A DNA stretch of 64,000 nt, taken from NCBI GenBank assembly GCA_017431465.1, contig JAFRLA010000012.1, positions 18,236 to 82,235 of the forward strand, in the 5' to 3' direction. Source of the stretch: Candidatus Saccharimonadota bacterium (GTDB lineage Bacteria > Patescibacteriota > Saccharimonadia > Saccharimonadales > Saccharimonadaceae). Positions 49,725 to 58,086 of the stretch are shown here, one piece after another (the first letter of the stretch is position 1; each line of letters opens with the position of its first letter). The notes beneath the pieces are model-generated. The model searched no databases. It was not told the origin of the DNA and saw only the letters and a list, made by a program, of their open reading frames with translations. The translations under genes and the position numbers were made by a program.

Positions 49725-50434
49725 TTTTTCCTCCTTAAAACTATAATACATAAGAACACGTTGACCATATAATATATACTCGTATGTATCCCCGAAATTG
49801 ACGATTTTCCTCCGCTCCGGCTTTTCATTTTCGCCGGGATTTCTGCTATTTTATAACCATTCAATAAAGCTTGCGCCGTCGAAATTGGCTCTGGATACTC
49901 ACTGCTATATTCGCCGGCAAACAGCCGAATTACTTCGCGACCAGCCGCTCGAAAGCCCGAGGTCGTATCATAAATCCTACGCCCAGTTTTCCATTTAATC
50001 ATACCTGACAAAATCTTAATCCCCGCGCGCCGTGCCGCCGACGAGCGAAAATTTTCTAAATCTTTCTTAATAAACCGCGACCCAATTACCATGTCCGCTT
50101 CACCGTCAAGCACCGGCCGAACTAAATCTTCGACACTCTCAATATCGTGCTGCCCATCTCCGTCAAACTGCACCGCTACATCATAGCCATTCTCCAGCGC
50201 ATATCGATAACCGGTCTGAACCGCCCCGCCAATCCCCAAATTCTCGACCAATTCAATATGCGGGATGTGATTCTCGTCTAGAATCCGCTCCGTATTATCC
50301 GTCGAGCCATCATTTATCACGATCAAATCATAGCCATTCGCGTATTCCATAATCAATCGGCAAGTCGAAAGAATGCTTTCCTGTTCATTATAGGCAGGAA
50401 CAATCAAAAGCACCTTTCCATCACTCTTTACCAT
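49721..50434 (-). CDS. DPM1-like GT2 glycosyltransferase
   Basis: A 237-aa enzyme resembling dolichol/undecaprenyl-phosphate mannosyltransferase: VLLIVPAYNEQESILSTCRLI, LIVINDGSTDNTERILDE, VQFDGDGQHDIESVEDLV (DGDGQH metal and acceptor motif), VIGSRFIKKD. It lacks the C-terminal membrane segments of longer relatives; the DUF2304 partner may supply them. It would load a sugar on a polyprenyl phosphate. TATAAT is exactly six bases before ATG, inside the gap after pgi, so this operon has its own leaderless promoter. Confidence 0.9.
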   Translation of the reverse strand: MVKSDGKVLLIVPAYNEQESILSTCRLIMEYANGYDLIVINDGSTDNTERILDENHIPHIELVENLGIGGAVQTGYRYALENGYDVAVQFDGDGQHDIESVEDLVRPVLDGEADMVIGSRFIKKDLENFRSSAARRAGIKILSGMIKWKTGRRIYDTTSGFRAAGREVIRLFAGEYSSEYPEPISTAQALLNGYKIAEIPAKMKSRSGGKSSISGIHTSIYYMVNVFLCIIVLRRKK

Positions 50435-50449
50435 AATCTAATTATACCA

Positions 50450-51676
50450 CTAAAAGCCTGGTTTTCCCAGTAGTCTAAACATATTCTTTTTGTATGATTC
50501 TACGCCCGGTTGATCGAACGGGTTCACACCTTGCATCACCGCCGACACTGCGCAAGCGACCTCGAAGAAATAAATCAATCCGCCCAGCGTTTCCGCCGCA
50601 AGTCCCATCGAAGCCGGAGCCAAAATCTCAAAAACTGGAATCCCACCAGCCCGATGAGCCTCGACCGTTGCTTCCTGTGCCTTCTCGTTAATGAACGCTA
50701 AAGACTTCCCCTCTAGATATTTCAGTCCGTCCACATCTGTATCCATTTCTGGAACTTGAATCTTGCATTTAGTATCCGGCACAATAAGCATCGTTTCAAA
50801 AATATTCCGCCGGCCATCCTGAAGATACTGGCCTAAAGAATGTAAGTCCGTTGTATAGTTTACCGCCGCCGGGAAAATACCCTGGCCATTCTTCCCCTCA
50901 GATTCGCCAAATAACTGTTTCCACCACTCGGAAAAAGTAGCGAGCCTCGGCTCAAATGAAGCTAAAATTTCCGTGTCAAAATCTCGCGAGGCCAGCAATG
51001 CTCTTAAAGTAGCATACGCAAATGCCGAGTCTAAATCTTTCGAGCATTCAGCGGCTCCTCTAATCAGCGCCTGAATATCAATTCCTGAAACCGCAATCGG
51101 CAGCAGCCCTACAGCCGTCAAAACTGAATAGCGACCACCGATATCATCCGGCACCACAAACCGCGTATAGCCATTTTTTACCGCTTCGGCATGAAGCGCC
51201 CCCGAATTTGCGTCCGTCGTTGCGTAAATCCTTCGCGCCGCACCTTCAACACCGTATTTTTCAATCAACATCTTCTTAAAAATTCGAAACGCTACCGCCG
51301 GCTCAGTTGTCGTCCCCGATTTCGAAATCACGTTAATCGAAAAATCACTATCGCCAATCTCCGAGATTACCTTTTCTAGCGCAAACCCAGATAAAGAATT
51401 GCCCGCATACAAAACTTTTGTCCGAGACGACGCGCCCGCGGCTAAAGCATCAATTACTGCCTTATGCCCAAGATACGAACCGCCAATTCCGATACAAACC
51501 AGGAAATCCGAATCAGAGCGAATCTTTTCCGCCGCCGCTAAAACTTCTGGCACCTGTCCAGAAAGCCGAGCTACGTCTAGCCACCCCGACATCTCCATTT
51601 CTTTAACCTTCAAAAAAGCCGATTTCGCCGGCTCAACATCAATTTGGAATTCTTCCCCCGCACTAAATTTAATCAT
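50450..51676 (-). CDS. pgi: Glucose-6-phosphate isomerase
   Basis: Interconverts glucose-6- and fructose-6-phosphate. FLVCIGIGGSYLGHKAVIDAL, INVISKSGTTTEPAVAFRI, GGRYSVLTAVGLLPIA and the closing GVNPFDQPGVESYKKNMF are family marks; QLFGESEGKNGQGIFPAAVNYTTDLHSLGQYLQDG holds the catalytic Glu. ATG 51676 with AAAGGAGG four bases upstream gives 408 aa, in the short Firmicutes-like class. The longer frame would run into tRNA-Leu and is rejected. Confidence 0.94.
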   Translation of the reverse strand: MIKFSAGEEFQIDVEPAKSAFLKVKEMEMSGWLDVARLSGQVPEVLAAAEKIRSDSDFLVCIGIGGSYLGHKAVIDALAAGASSRTKVLYAGNSLSGFALEKVISEIGDSDFSINVISKSGTTTEPAVAFRIFKKMLIEKYGVEGAARRIYATTDANSGALHAEAVKNGYTRFVVPDDIGGRYSVLTAVGLLPIAVSGIDIQALIRGAAECSKDLDSAFAYATLRALLASRDFDTEILASFEPRLATFSEWWKQLFGESEGKNGQGIFPAAVNYTTDLHSLGQYLQDGRRNIFETMLIVPDTKCKIQVPEMDTDVDGLKYLEGKSLAFINEKAQEATVEAHRAGGIPVFEILAPASMGLAAETLGGLIYFFEVACAVSAVMQGVNPFDQPGVESYKKNMFRLLGKPGF

Positions 51677-51692
51677 AAAACCTCCTTTGTGA

Positions 51693-51779
51693 TGGTGCCC
51701 GGAACAGGACTTGAACCTGCACGATATTGCTATCACTAGTACCTGAAACTAGCGCGTCTACCAATTCCGCCATCCGGGC
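51693..51779 (-). tRNA. tRNA-Leu (anticodon CAG)
   Basis: Complete type II tRNA: acceptor GCCCGGA/TCCGGGC, anticodon loop TTCAGGT (anticodon CAG), long variable arm, T-loop TTCAAGT, encoded CCA at 51695-51693. TGG-TATAAT lies just upstream on the - strand, back to back with the promoter of the 51822 gene. Confidence 0.95.
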
Positions 51780-51821
51780 GCTCACCTCTTTATTATACCA
51801 CACTGTGATATAATAATATAT

Positions 51822-52433
51822 ATGAACGAATTCGCGAAGATTATTCTCTATTTCACGATATTCTCTGTCGCAGGCTATATCTGGGAAACCATCTTCTGTG
51901 CAGTCTGTTACAAAAAAGTTCGCGACCGCGGTTTCCTTTTCGGACCATATTGCCCAATTTACGGTTTCGGTGGTCTCCTAATTATGCTATTCAGCAATTT
52001 TGCTCGCGAGAACCCCCTACTTGCCTTCATCACTATCGTCGCCGTCTGTTCCACGCTCGAGTATACAACTAGTTACGTCTTAGAAAAATTATTCAACATT
52101 AGATGGTGGGACTACTCCGACATCGAAAAAGTCAACTTAAACGGCCGCATCGGGCTACTCAGTTCTCTGTCGTTTGGCTTCGTCGGTTGCGGTTTCATTT
52201 ATTTTGTCGAACCGACCCTAACCACGTTTATCAATTCCCTGCCCGTACCACTCGTCGTCGCTCTCGGCTTAGCACTTCTTGGCATTTTTATACTAGACAC
52301 TATCTTCTCGACCTATGCCGCCCGAAAAGCCAGCCACATGGACAACGACATCAAAGGCCAGAAAGACCAAACCGCCCACGCCAAGAAAAACCAGCGCACC
52401 GCCATTAAAAACCTCGTCTCTCGCAAGCCTTAA
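51822..52433 (+). CDS. CmpB-like putative ABC-transporter-type membrane protein (PF06541-like)
   Basis: A 203-aa protein with five hydrophobic segments. The opening IILYFTIFSVAGYIWETIFCAVCYKKVRDRGFLFGPYCPIYGFGGLLIML matches the family once named ABC_trans_CmpB, whose function is not established. TSYVLEKLFNIRWWDYSD and LNGRIGLLSSLSFGFVG are further family blocks. The C-terminal 30 residues are cytoplasmic and basic. TATAAT (51809-51814) lies seven bases before ATG. Its end overlaps rnj by four bases on the other strand. Confidence 0.82.
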   Translation: MNEFAKIILYFTIFSVAGYIWETIFCAVCYKKVRDRGFLFGPYCPIYGFGGLLIMLFSNFARENPLLAFITIVAVCSTLEYTTSYVLEKLFNIRWWDYSDIEKVNLNGRIGLLSSLSFGFVGCGFIYFVEPTLTTFINSLPVPLVVALGLALLGIFILDTIFSTYAARKASHMDNDIKGQKDQTAHAKKNQRTAIKNLVSRKP

Positions 52434-54610
52434 ACTTTATTAATTACTGGAATAACAATCGGGGTATGACCCGTAGAATCAAACAATATATGAGTTACGT
52501 CTTCTTTAATTTCTTCCTTTAAGACCTTCAGTTCCGGGTCCGTCGAAATCGATTTATCAGTTTTTTGGCGAAGATAATGGCGAATCTTCCCGATTAACTC
52601 CTCCGAGTTATCGAGGTAAATGAACGCCCTAGACACAATATCCGGGGTCTTTATGAGATGCCCAGTCTTTTTCGAAACCGTCAAAACGATCACAAAAATT
52701 CCCTCGCGCGAGATATGGATTCGATCCTTTACGACCGCCTCGTGTACTGCCTGGTCTGCGTCATCATACAACTTGTTCCCAGCCGGAATCCGACCGTTCT
52801 TGCGAATTTTCTTGTCCGGCAAAAGCTCGACAATATCGCCATCATCCGAAACAATGATCCGATCCCTCGGAATCCCGATAACATTATCCGCCATCTCTGC
52901 ATTATGTTCAAGCATATAGAATTCACCGTGGTACGGCATATAATTCAGCGGCCGCGTCCGCTCCAAAAAGTCCACATGGTCTTCGTAATATGCGTGGCCC
53001 GAAAGATGCAGCGGCCCGATATTATTAAGATGTGTTTTTCCGTTCTGGATTACTTGCGCACCCTCACGCAATAGCCCATCGACAGTAGAAACTACGTGTG
53101 GCTCATTCCCCGGAATCGGGTTCGACGAGAACACAATCGTATCCGTCGGCTTAATCTTGATATGTTTATGCGCGCCAGTTACCATGCGATTAAGGACCGC
53201 GTTTAATTCACCCTGCGAACCAGTACAAACAATCGTAACTTTATCATCCGGAAGCTTAACAATGTCTTCCATTTTCATAATCGTATCTTTTGGCACTTTA
53301 ATCATCTTCGTTCGCAGCGCAACTTCAACGTTATTAATCATCGAAAAACCGGCAAACGCCACTTTCCGACCACGCGCCGCCGCCTCGCGAAGCGTCGATT
53401 CAATACGCGAAACCTGCGACGAGAAACACGAAATAATTACGCGCCCATTCGCATAGTGATCCATTACTTTACCGAGATTATCTCCGACGTCATATTCTGA
53501 ATGCGGGTGATGTCCCGGCGAATCAATATTCGTGGACTCGTTCAGCATCAGCGTAATTCCCTCGTTCTTCACAATCTCGTCAATCCGCTCATAATCAGTC
53601 TGCTTGCCATACGGATTTTCTTCGTGGCGCCAGTCGCCAGAGAGATAAATTACTCCGTTTGGCGTCCGTACCACGATCGCCGTCGAGCCCGGAATCGAGT
53701 GTAGAACATGAATAAATTCGACCGAGAGATGTTCCGAAACTTGGAATTTCTCATGTTTAAACGGGTCGACAACCTGATAGTTCAAATCCGGCACTTCGTC
53801 CAATTCAGACATCTGCTTCTTGATCATTCCGATCGTAAAATCAGTGCCATAAATCGGCGTCAACGGGTTAAATTTCGGCAGCAAATGTCGGCAGGCCCCA
53901 ATATGATCAAGGTGTGCGTGCGTAAACAAAATCGCCTTGACTTTGTCACGATTGTCCTCGAGATATTTAATATCCGGAATCATGTAGTTAACGCCCGGAT
54001 AATCGTTTCCGGCAAAAAGCACGCCCATATCTACAACGATCATCTCCGATTTATACTCAATAATCGTCATGTTTTTACCAATACCGAATTCACCAACCCC
54101 GCCAATCGGGATAATCCGAACGCCTTCTGGATCTGGTCGCATATTTTTCAGTTTGGCATTAGTAATCTGATGGCCATCGTAACCGTTATACTTAGATTTG
54201 TTCACTGGCACGCCAATAATATGCTGCGTCGCCTGCGCATTGACATCCTGCGACAACATCCGCTGATGGTGAACCATATCGCCTTTGCGCGTCGAAACCG
54301 AGAGATTGACTTTCCGCGCCTCTGGTACGGCCCCTTTCTTGGCTTTTTTACCAGATTTTGCAGCAGTAGCATTCCCCGCAGCCTTTTTAGCCGCTTTTTT
54401 CTTTCCAGCAACCAGATGAGCATCCTTCCCGCCCTGTTCAAAATTGCTATTAAAATGGCGATCTTGGAGCGCATCAAATTTATCAACGCTGGGAGCGCCG
54501 CTTTTTGCCGCCTTCTGGCGGTTCTCAAAATTCTTCTTAATCTGAGGTAAACGTTCCTTCGTCGAAGCCATCAACTTCGCTCTACGTTCTGCTTCTTTTT
54601 GATTCATCAT
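52430..54610 (-). CDS. rnj: Ribonuclease J
   Basis: A 726-aa metallo-beta-lactamase/beta-CASP nuclease with 5'-3' exo- and endonuclease activity, replacing RNase E in mRNA decay. An Ala/Lys-rich N-terminal extension of about 160 residues precedes RIIPIGGVGEFGIGKNMTIIEY. The zinc motif is FTHAHLDHIGACRHLL; SIPGSTAIVVRTPNGVIYLSGDWRHEE, ESTNIDSPGHHPHSE, VIISCFSSQVSRIES and GHAYYEDHVDFLERTRPLNYMPYHGEFYML follow. It is one of the few genes here with a -35/-10 promoter and an 80-base leader, perhaps allowing self-regulation as in other RNase mRNAs. Confidence 0.94.
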   Translation of the reverse strand: MMNQKEAERRAKLMASTKERLPQIKKNFENRQKAAKSGAPSVDKFDALQDRHFNSNFEQGGKDAHLVAGKKKAAKKAAGNATAAKSGKKAKKGAVPEARKVNLSVSTRKGDMVHHQRMLSQDVNAQATQHIIGVPVNKSKYNGYDGHQITNAKLKNMRPDPEGVRIIPIGGVGEFGIGKNMTIIEYKSEMIVVDMGVLFAGNDYPGVNYMIPDIKYLEDNRDKVKAILFTHAHLDHIGACRHLLPKFNPLTPIYGTDFTIGMIKKQMSELDEVPDLNYQVVDPFKHEKFQVSEHLSVEFIHVLHSIPGSTAIVVRTPNGVIYLSGDWRHEENPYGKQTDYERIDEIVKNEGITLMLNESTNIDSPGHHPHSEYDVGDNLGKVMDHYANGRVIISCFSSQVSRIESTLREAAARGRKVAFAGFSMINNVEVALRTKMIKVPKDTIMKMEDIVKLPDDKVTIVCTGSQGELNAVLNRMVTGAHKHIKIKPTDTIVFSSNPIPGNEPHVVSTVDGLLREGAQVIQNGKTHLNNIGPLHLSGHAYYEDHVDFLERTRPLNYMPYHGEFYMLEHNAEMADNVIGIPRDRIIVSDDGDIVELLPDKKIRKNGRIPAGNKLYDDADQAVHEAVVKDRIHISREGIFVIVLTVSKKTGHLIKTPDIVSRAFIYLDNSEELIGKIRHYLRQKTDKSISTDPELKVLKEEIKEDVTHILFDSTGHTPIVIPVINKV

Positions 54611-54692
54611 AATAATTTCCTTTTCTTTTTAACCACCGACCGAAATCAGCCTCCACACTAATTTCGATACAAGATAATTAACTATACCTCTA

Positions 54693-54721
54693 ATTATATC
54701 AAACTTGGTTAGAAAAGTCAA
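54693..54721 (-). promoter_or_regulatory. Sigma-70-type promoter of rnj
   Basis: On - TTGACT (54721-54716) and TATAAT (54698-54693) with exactly 17 bases between. The transcript would carry a leader of about 75 bases with AAAGGAAAT shortly before ATG 54610. Confidence 0.75.
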
Positions 54722-54728
54722 TAGTAAG

Positions 54729-56495
54729 CTAATCTTCTTCAACTACCGCAATATGCGCATCAGCTAGCTGGTCGTCATCCACCACAGACGGCGAACCCAT
54801 CATCAGATCCACGCCCGAACCGTTCTTCGGGAATGCCACGATGTCACGAATATTCGAAGCGCCAATCAAAATCATAAAGATCCGATCGATCCCAAACGCA
54901 CAACCCGCGTGCGGCGGCGCGCCAAACTTAAACGCATTAAGCATCCCACCAAATCGCTCCTCAACATACTTCGCGTCATACCCTAGAACCGAGAAAGCCT
55001 TCAGCATAATCTCCGGGTTGTGGTTCCGAACCGCGCCCGAACAAATCTCACACCCGTTCATCACCATATCATACTGGTCCGCCAGAAGCGCCAATTTTTC
55101 CTCGTCAGTCTTCGCCGCCTCCAGCGCCGCGAGCCCGCCCTTCGGCATCGAAAACGGGTTGTGTCCAAAGTCAATCTTCTTCTCACCATCATTATACTCA
55201 TAAAACGGAAAGTCCACGACCCAAAGCAGCGCAACCTTAGAATCGTCGCGCAGGCCAAAATGTTCCGCAAACGAAACCCGAAGCTCGCCAAGAACTTTGT
55301 TCACCTTCTCGCGCGTGTCTGCACCGAAGAACACCGCGTCCCCATCGACCGCGCCGGTCAATTTCTTAATCTCGGAAAGTTCTTCAGGCTTCAGAAACTT
55401 CGCAATCGGCGACTTTTCTTCCCCGTTCTCGTAAATAATATAGGCCAAACCACCAGCACCAAGCTTTCGAGCCTGCTCAGTAAAGTTATCGATCTGCGAA
55501 CGCGTCAGCGAAGCCCCGCCCTTAACGCACAAAGCCTTAACGCAAGGCGACTGGAAAACCTTGAACTCAGTCCCAGAAAGAGCTTCCGTCAGCTCAATCA
55601 GCGGCATCTCAAACCGAAGATCCGGCTTGTCCGTCCCGTATTTCTCCATCGCTTCTCTATAGGAAATCCGCGGAACTTCCTCAAAGATCAGCTCCTTCCC
55701 GCCAAAATCAGTGGCGAGACACTTAATCAGCGGCTCAACTTCCCTCCTCACCGTTTCGCCATCATCCACAAACGCCATTTCAAGGTCTAGCTGGTAAAAA
55801 TCACCATAGAGCCGATCCGCGCGCGGATCCTCATCACGAAAACACGGCGCAATCTGGAAATAGCGCGGGACTCCGCCGACCATCAGAAGCTGTTTAAACT
55901 GTTGCGGCGCCTGCGGCAAAGCATAAAACTTACCCGGATGAACCCTGGACGGCACCAGAAAATCGCGCGCCCCTTCCGGCGACGAGTTCGCCAAAATCGG
56001 CGTCGGCACCTCAATAAATTCCCGGTCCGTCATGTATTTTCGAAGAATCTGATAATACTCCGAACGACGCGAAATCAACTTCTGCATACTCGGCCGTCTG
56101 AGGTCAAGATAACGATAACGAAGCCTTAAATCTTCCCCCGTCTCCGGCCCATCATCATGCGTATTGACCGGCGGCGTCTCCGACTTATTCAGAAGCGAGA
56201 GCGAAGATACTACCAACTCAATATCACCCGTCGGAATATTCGGATTCTTCAGTTCTTCCGCGCGCTCGCGCATCTTTCCCGTCGCCGTAATCACGAATTC
56301 ATCACGCAACGACTCCGCCAAAGAAAACGCCTCCGCAGTATCTGGCGTAACGACTAGCTGGATAATCCCCTTATGATCGCGCAGATCAATAAAAATCAAT
56401 CCGCCATGGTCACGCCGAGAATTAACCCAGCCCGAAACGGTAACTTCTTTCCCAAGCGCTTCTTTTAATTCATCAGATAATTTTCGCTCCACCAT
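54729..56495 (-). CDS. aspS: Aspartyl-tRNA synthetase
   Basis: Class II synthetase. The N-terminal OB fold binds the anticodon (VTVSGWVNSRRDHGGLIFIDLRDHKGIIQ), motif 2 is FQIAPCFRDEDPRADRLYGDFYQLDLEMAF, the bacterial GAD insert covers about residues 290-420, and motif 3 is GCAFGIDRIFMILIGASNIRDIVAFPK. ATG 56495 (588 aa) is used: AGGAGG lies eight bases before it, within the end of the DsbA-like gene whose TAA precedes it by one base. Whether it also charges tRNA-Asn cannot be read here. Confidence 0.95.
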   Translation of the reverse strand: MVERKLSDELKEALGKEVTVSGWVNSRRDHGGLIFIDLRDHKGIIQLVVTPDTAEAFSLAESLRDEFVITATGKMRERAEELKNPNIPTGDIELVVSSLSLLNKSETPPVNTHDDGPETGEDLRLRYRYLDLRRPSMQKLISRRSEYYQILRKYMTDREFIEVPTPILANSSPEGARDFLVPSRVHPGKFYALPQAPQQFKQLLMVGGVPRYFQIAPCFRDEDPRADRLYGDFYQLDLEMAFVDDGETVRREVEPLIKCLATDFGGKELIFEEVPRISYREAMEKYGTDKPDLRFEMPLIELTEALSGTEFKVFQSPCVKALCVKGGASLTRSQIDNFTEQARKLGAGGLAYIIYENGEEKSPIAKFLKPEELSEIKKLTGAVDGDAVFFGADTREKVNKVLGELRVSFAEHFGLRDDSKVALLWVVDFPFYEYNDGEKKIDFGHNPFSMPKGGLAALEAAKTDEEKLALLADQYDMVMNGCEICSGAVRNHNPEIMLKAFSVLGYDAKYVEERFGGMLNAFKFGAPPHAGCAFGIDRIFMILIGASNIRDIVAFPKNGSGVDLMMGSPSVVDDDQLADAHIAVVEED

Positions 56496-56496
56496 C

Positions 56497-57225
56497 TTAA
56501 GCCTCCTGCTCAGCATTTAATTTTGCATCGATCTTCTGACGCAGGAGTTCATAAAACTTCTCCTCGGTCCCGTGGTTAGAGAAATCGATCCATTCGCCGT
56601 CAATATACAACGCCGGCGTCCCTGGGACATCAACTTTTCTGCCTAACCCCATATCGAAATCAATTTTCTTTTTCACTTCCGCCGAGCCCATATCGGCCTT
56701 AAATTTCGCAACATCCCCCTTGCCATCCGAAACTTTTTCAAAATAGTCTACGAAGATATCCGTCCTATCGCTCGCATCAGCATATTCCCAAGAACTCTGG
56801 TTCGCAAATAGTTTGTCCGCATATGGCTTCCAGTAGCCCTGCAACCCGGCCGCCTCAGCCGCCGACGCCGCCGCTGTCCCATTCTGATGGTAAGACAGCA
56901 AGAAGTTCCGATAAACTACCGCAAGTTTCCCATCATACTCCTCGATCAGTTTATTGAGGCGCGGGTTCGTCGTCGCACATCCTGGACACTGATAATCAGC
57001 ATACTCAAAAATCTTTACTGGCGCATCCGCCGAACCTTTAATATGGTCAGGGATATTGCCATTATCCTCGGTCCCCTCAATCACCACATTTGCGTCATAT
57101 TTATCATAGTCAACTTCATTCGCTTTTTTATGCACTAAAGCCAGCGTAATCATCGCAGTCAACAGCCCCGCCCCGGCGATAATCGCTAAAATTGCAATTT
57201 TTGAAAATCCGAACCTACTTTTCAT
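56497..57225 (-). CDS. Membrane-anchored DsbA/thioredoxin-fold protein
   Basis: A 242-aa protein with an N-terminal anchor (FSKIAILAIIAGAGLLTAMITLALV) and an outer thioredoxin-fold domain: APVKIFEYADYQCPGCATTNPRL (active-site CPGC), a helical insert and VPGTPALYIDGEWIDF with the cis-Pro. It would form or isomerise disulfides in exported proteins such as the Cys-bearing FISUMP protein. ATG 57225 has GAGGAG upstream. It is co-transcribed with aspS, whose ribosome site lies in its last codons. Confidence 0.9.
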   Translation of the reverse strand: MKSRFGFSKIAILAIIAGAGLLTAMITLALVHKKANEVDYDKYDANVVIEGTEDNGNIPDHIKGSADAPVKIFEYADYQCPGCATTNPRLNKLIEEYDGKLAVVYRNFLLSYHQNGTAAASAAEAAGLQGYWKPYADKLFANQSSWEYADASDRTDIFVDYFEKVSDGKGDVAKFKADMGSAEVKKKIDFDMGLGRKVDVPGTPALYIDGEWIDFSNHGTEEKFYELLRQKIDAKLNAEQEA

Positions 57226-57294
57226 TTTGCTCCTCAATATTTTATGATATACTATATATAATATATTACCATAAAATTGAGCAGGTTACCATAT

Positions 57295-58086
57295 ATGCAA
57301 GACATCGTGAACAAAATATTGAGCCGGCTTCGTGGGCAGCCTGAAGAAAAAACCTTGACGGAAGACATTCCGGAAGAAGAGAAACTTCCTACTTATAGTC
57401 CGCCAACCCTAAAAGCATTCTTGCAAATTATCAAAAATACCCCGATGTCTGTCCTCTCGGCCTCAGATCGGGTCATTCTTGCTAGCGCAATTTCCTTCCG
57501 TGAGAAGAAGGTTAGCGATATTATGCTCCCGCGCGAGAAAATTACTTTCGTTTACGAACACGATTTTCTTGGTCCGCTGATGTTGGACAAACTTTTTCAG
57601 ACCGGCTACTCACATTTTCCGGTTCTCTCTTCTGACGGCAAACAGGTCATCGGCATTATTCACACCGCAAGTCTAAACTCGCTAGAAATTCGCGCCAACG
57701 AGCGCGCCGGAAAATATGTCGACGAAAGAGTCTATTATTTGCGCAATGATTATACTCTAGATCAAGCAATGGCCGCTTTCCTGCGCACAAATTCATTCTT
57801 CTACATGGTCGTCAATAACCAGGGCAAAACCGTCGGGCTTTTGACCTATAAAATGCTAGTTCGCGCTCTGCTTGGCTATGAGCCTAACGACGATTTTGAC
57901 GGCGACAGCAATCTCGCCGCAATCATGAAGCGCCCTAGCAATACCGCTACTTCTTCACAACCTTCTTCGTCACGTCAAAGTTCTCCATATACCGACCAAG
58001 AAGCAGACGAGTCTGAGCATAAAACGCCGCAGCACTCTGATAAGCAATCGCCACAATCGGCATCAGAATCCACTGAAGAACCATAA
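57295..58086 (+). CDS. CBS-pair protein (CorC/hemolysin-like, without membrane domain)
   Basis: A protein of about 263 aa with two CBS domains (residues about 65-185: VSDIMLPREKITFVYEHDFLGPLMLDKLFQTGYSHFPVLSSDGKQVIGIIHTA and DYTLDQAMAAFLRTNSFFYMVVNNQGKTVGLLTYKML), which bind adenosine nucleotides and sense energy or Mg. The arrangement resembles CorC but the DUF21 membrane part is missing. The last 45 residues are Ser/Gln/Glu-rich and coded by bases that also code, on the other strand, for the end of the GT2 synthase (140-base overlap). Start ATG 57295 is used; TTG 57277 is possible. Confidence 0.78.
   Translation: MQDIVNKILSRLRGQPEEKTLTEDIPEEEKLPTYSPPTLKAFLQIIKNTPMSVLSASDRVILASAISFREKKVSDIMLPREKITFVYEHDFLGPLMLDKLFQTGYSHFPVLSSDGKQVIGIIHTASLNSLEIRANERAGKYVDERVYYLRNDYTLDQAMAAFLRTNSFFYMVVNNQGKTVGLLTYKMLVRALLGYEPNDDFDGDSNLAAIMKRPSNTATSSQPSSSRQSSPYTDQEADESEHKTPQHSDKQSPQSASESTEEP

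Noticed and set aside
51677..51736. 20-residue N-terminal extension of pgi
   Set aside because: It overlaps tRNA-Leu(CAG); ATG 51676 has a strong ribosome site.
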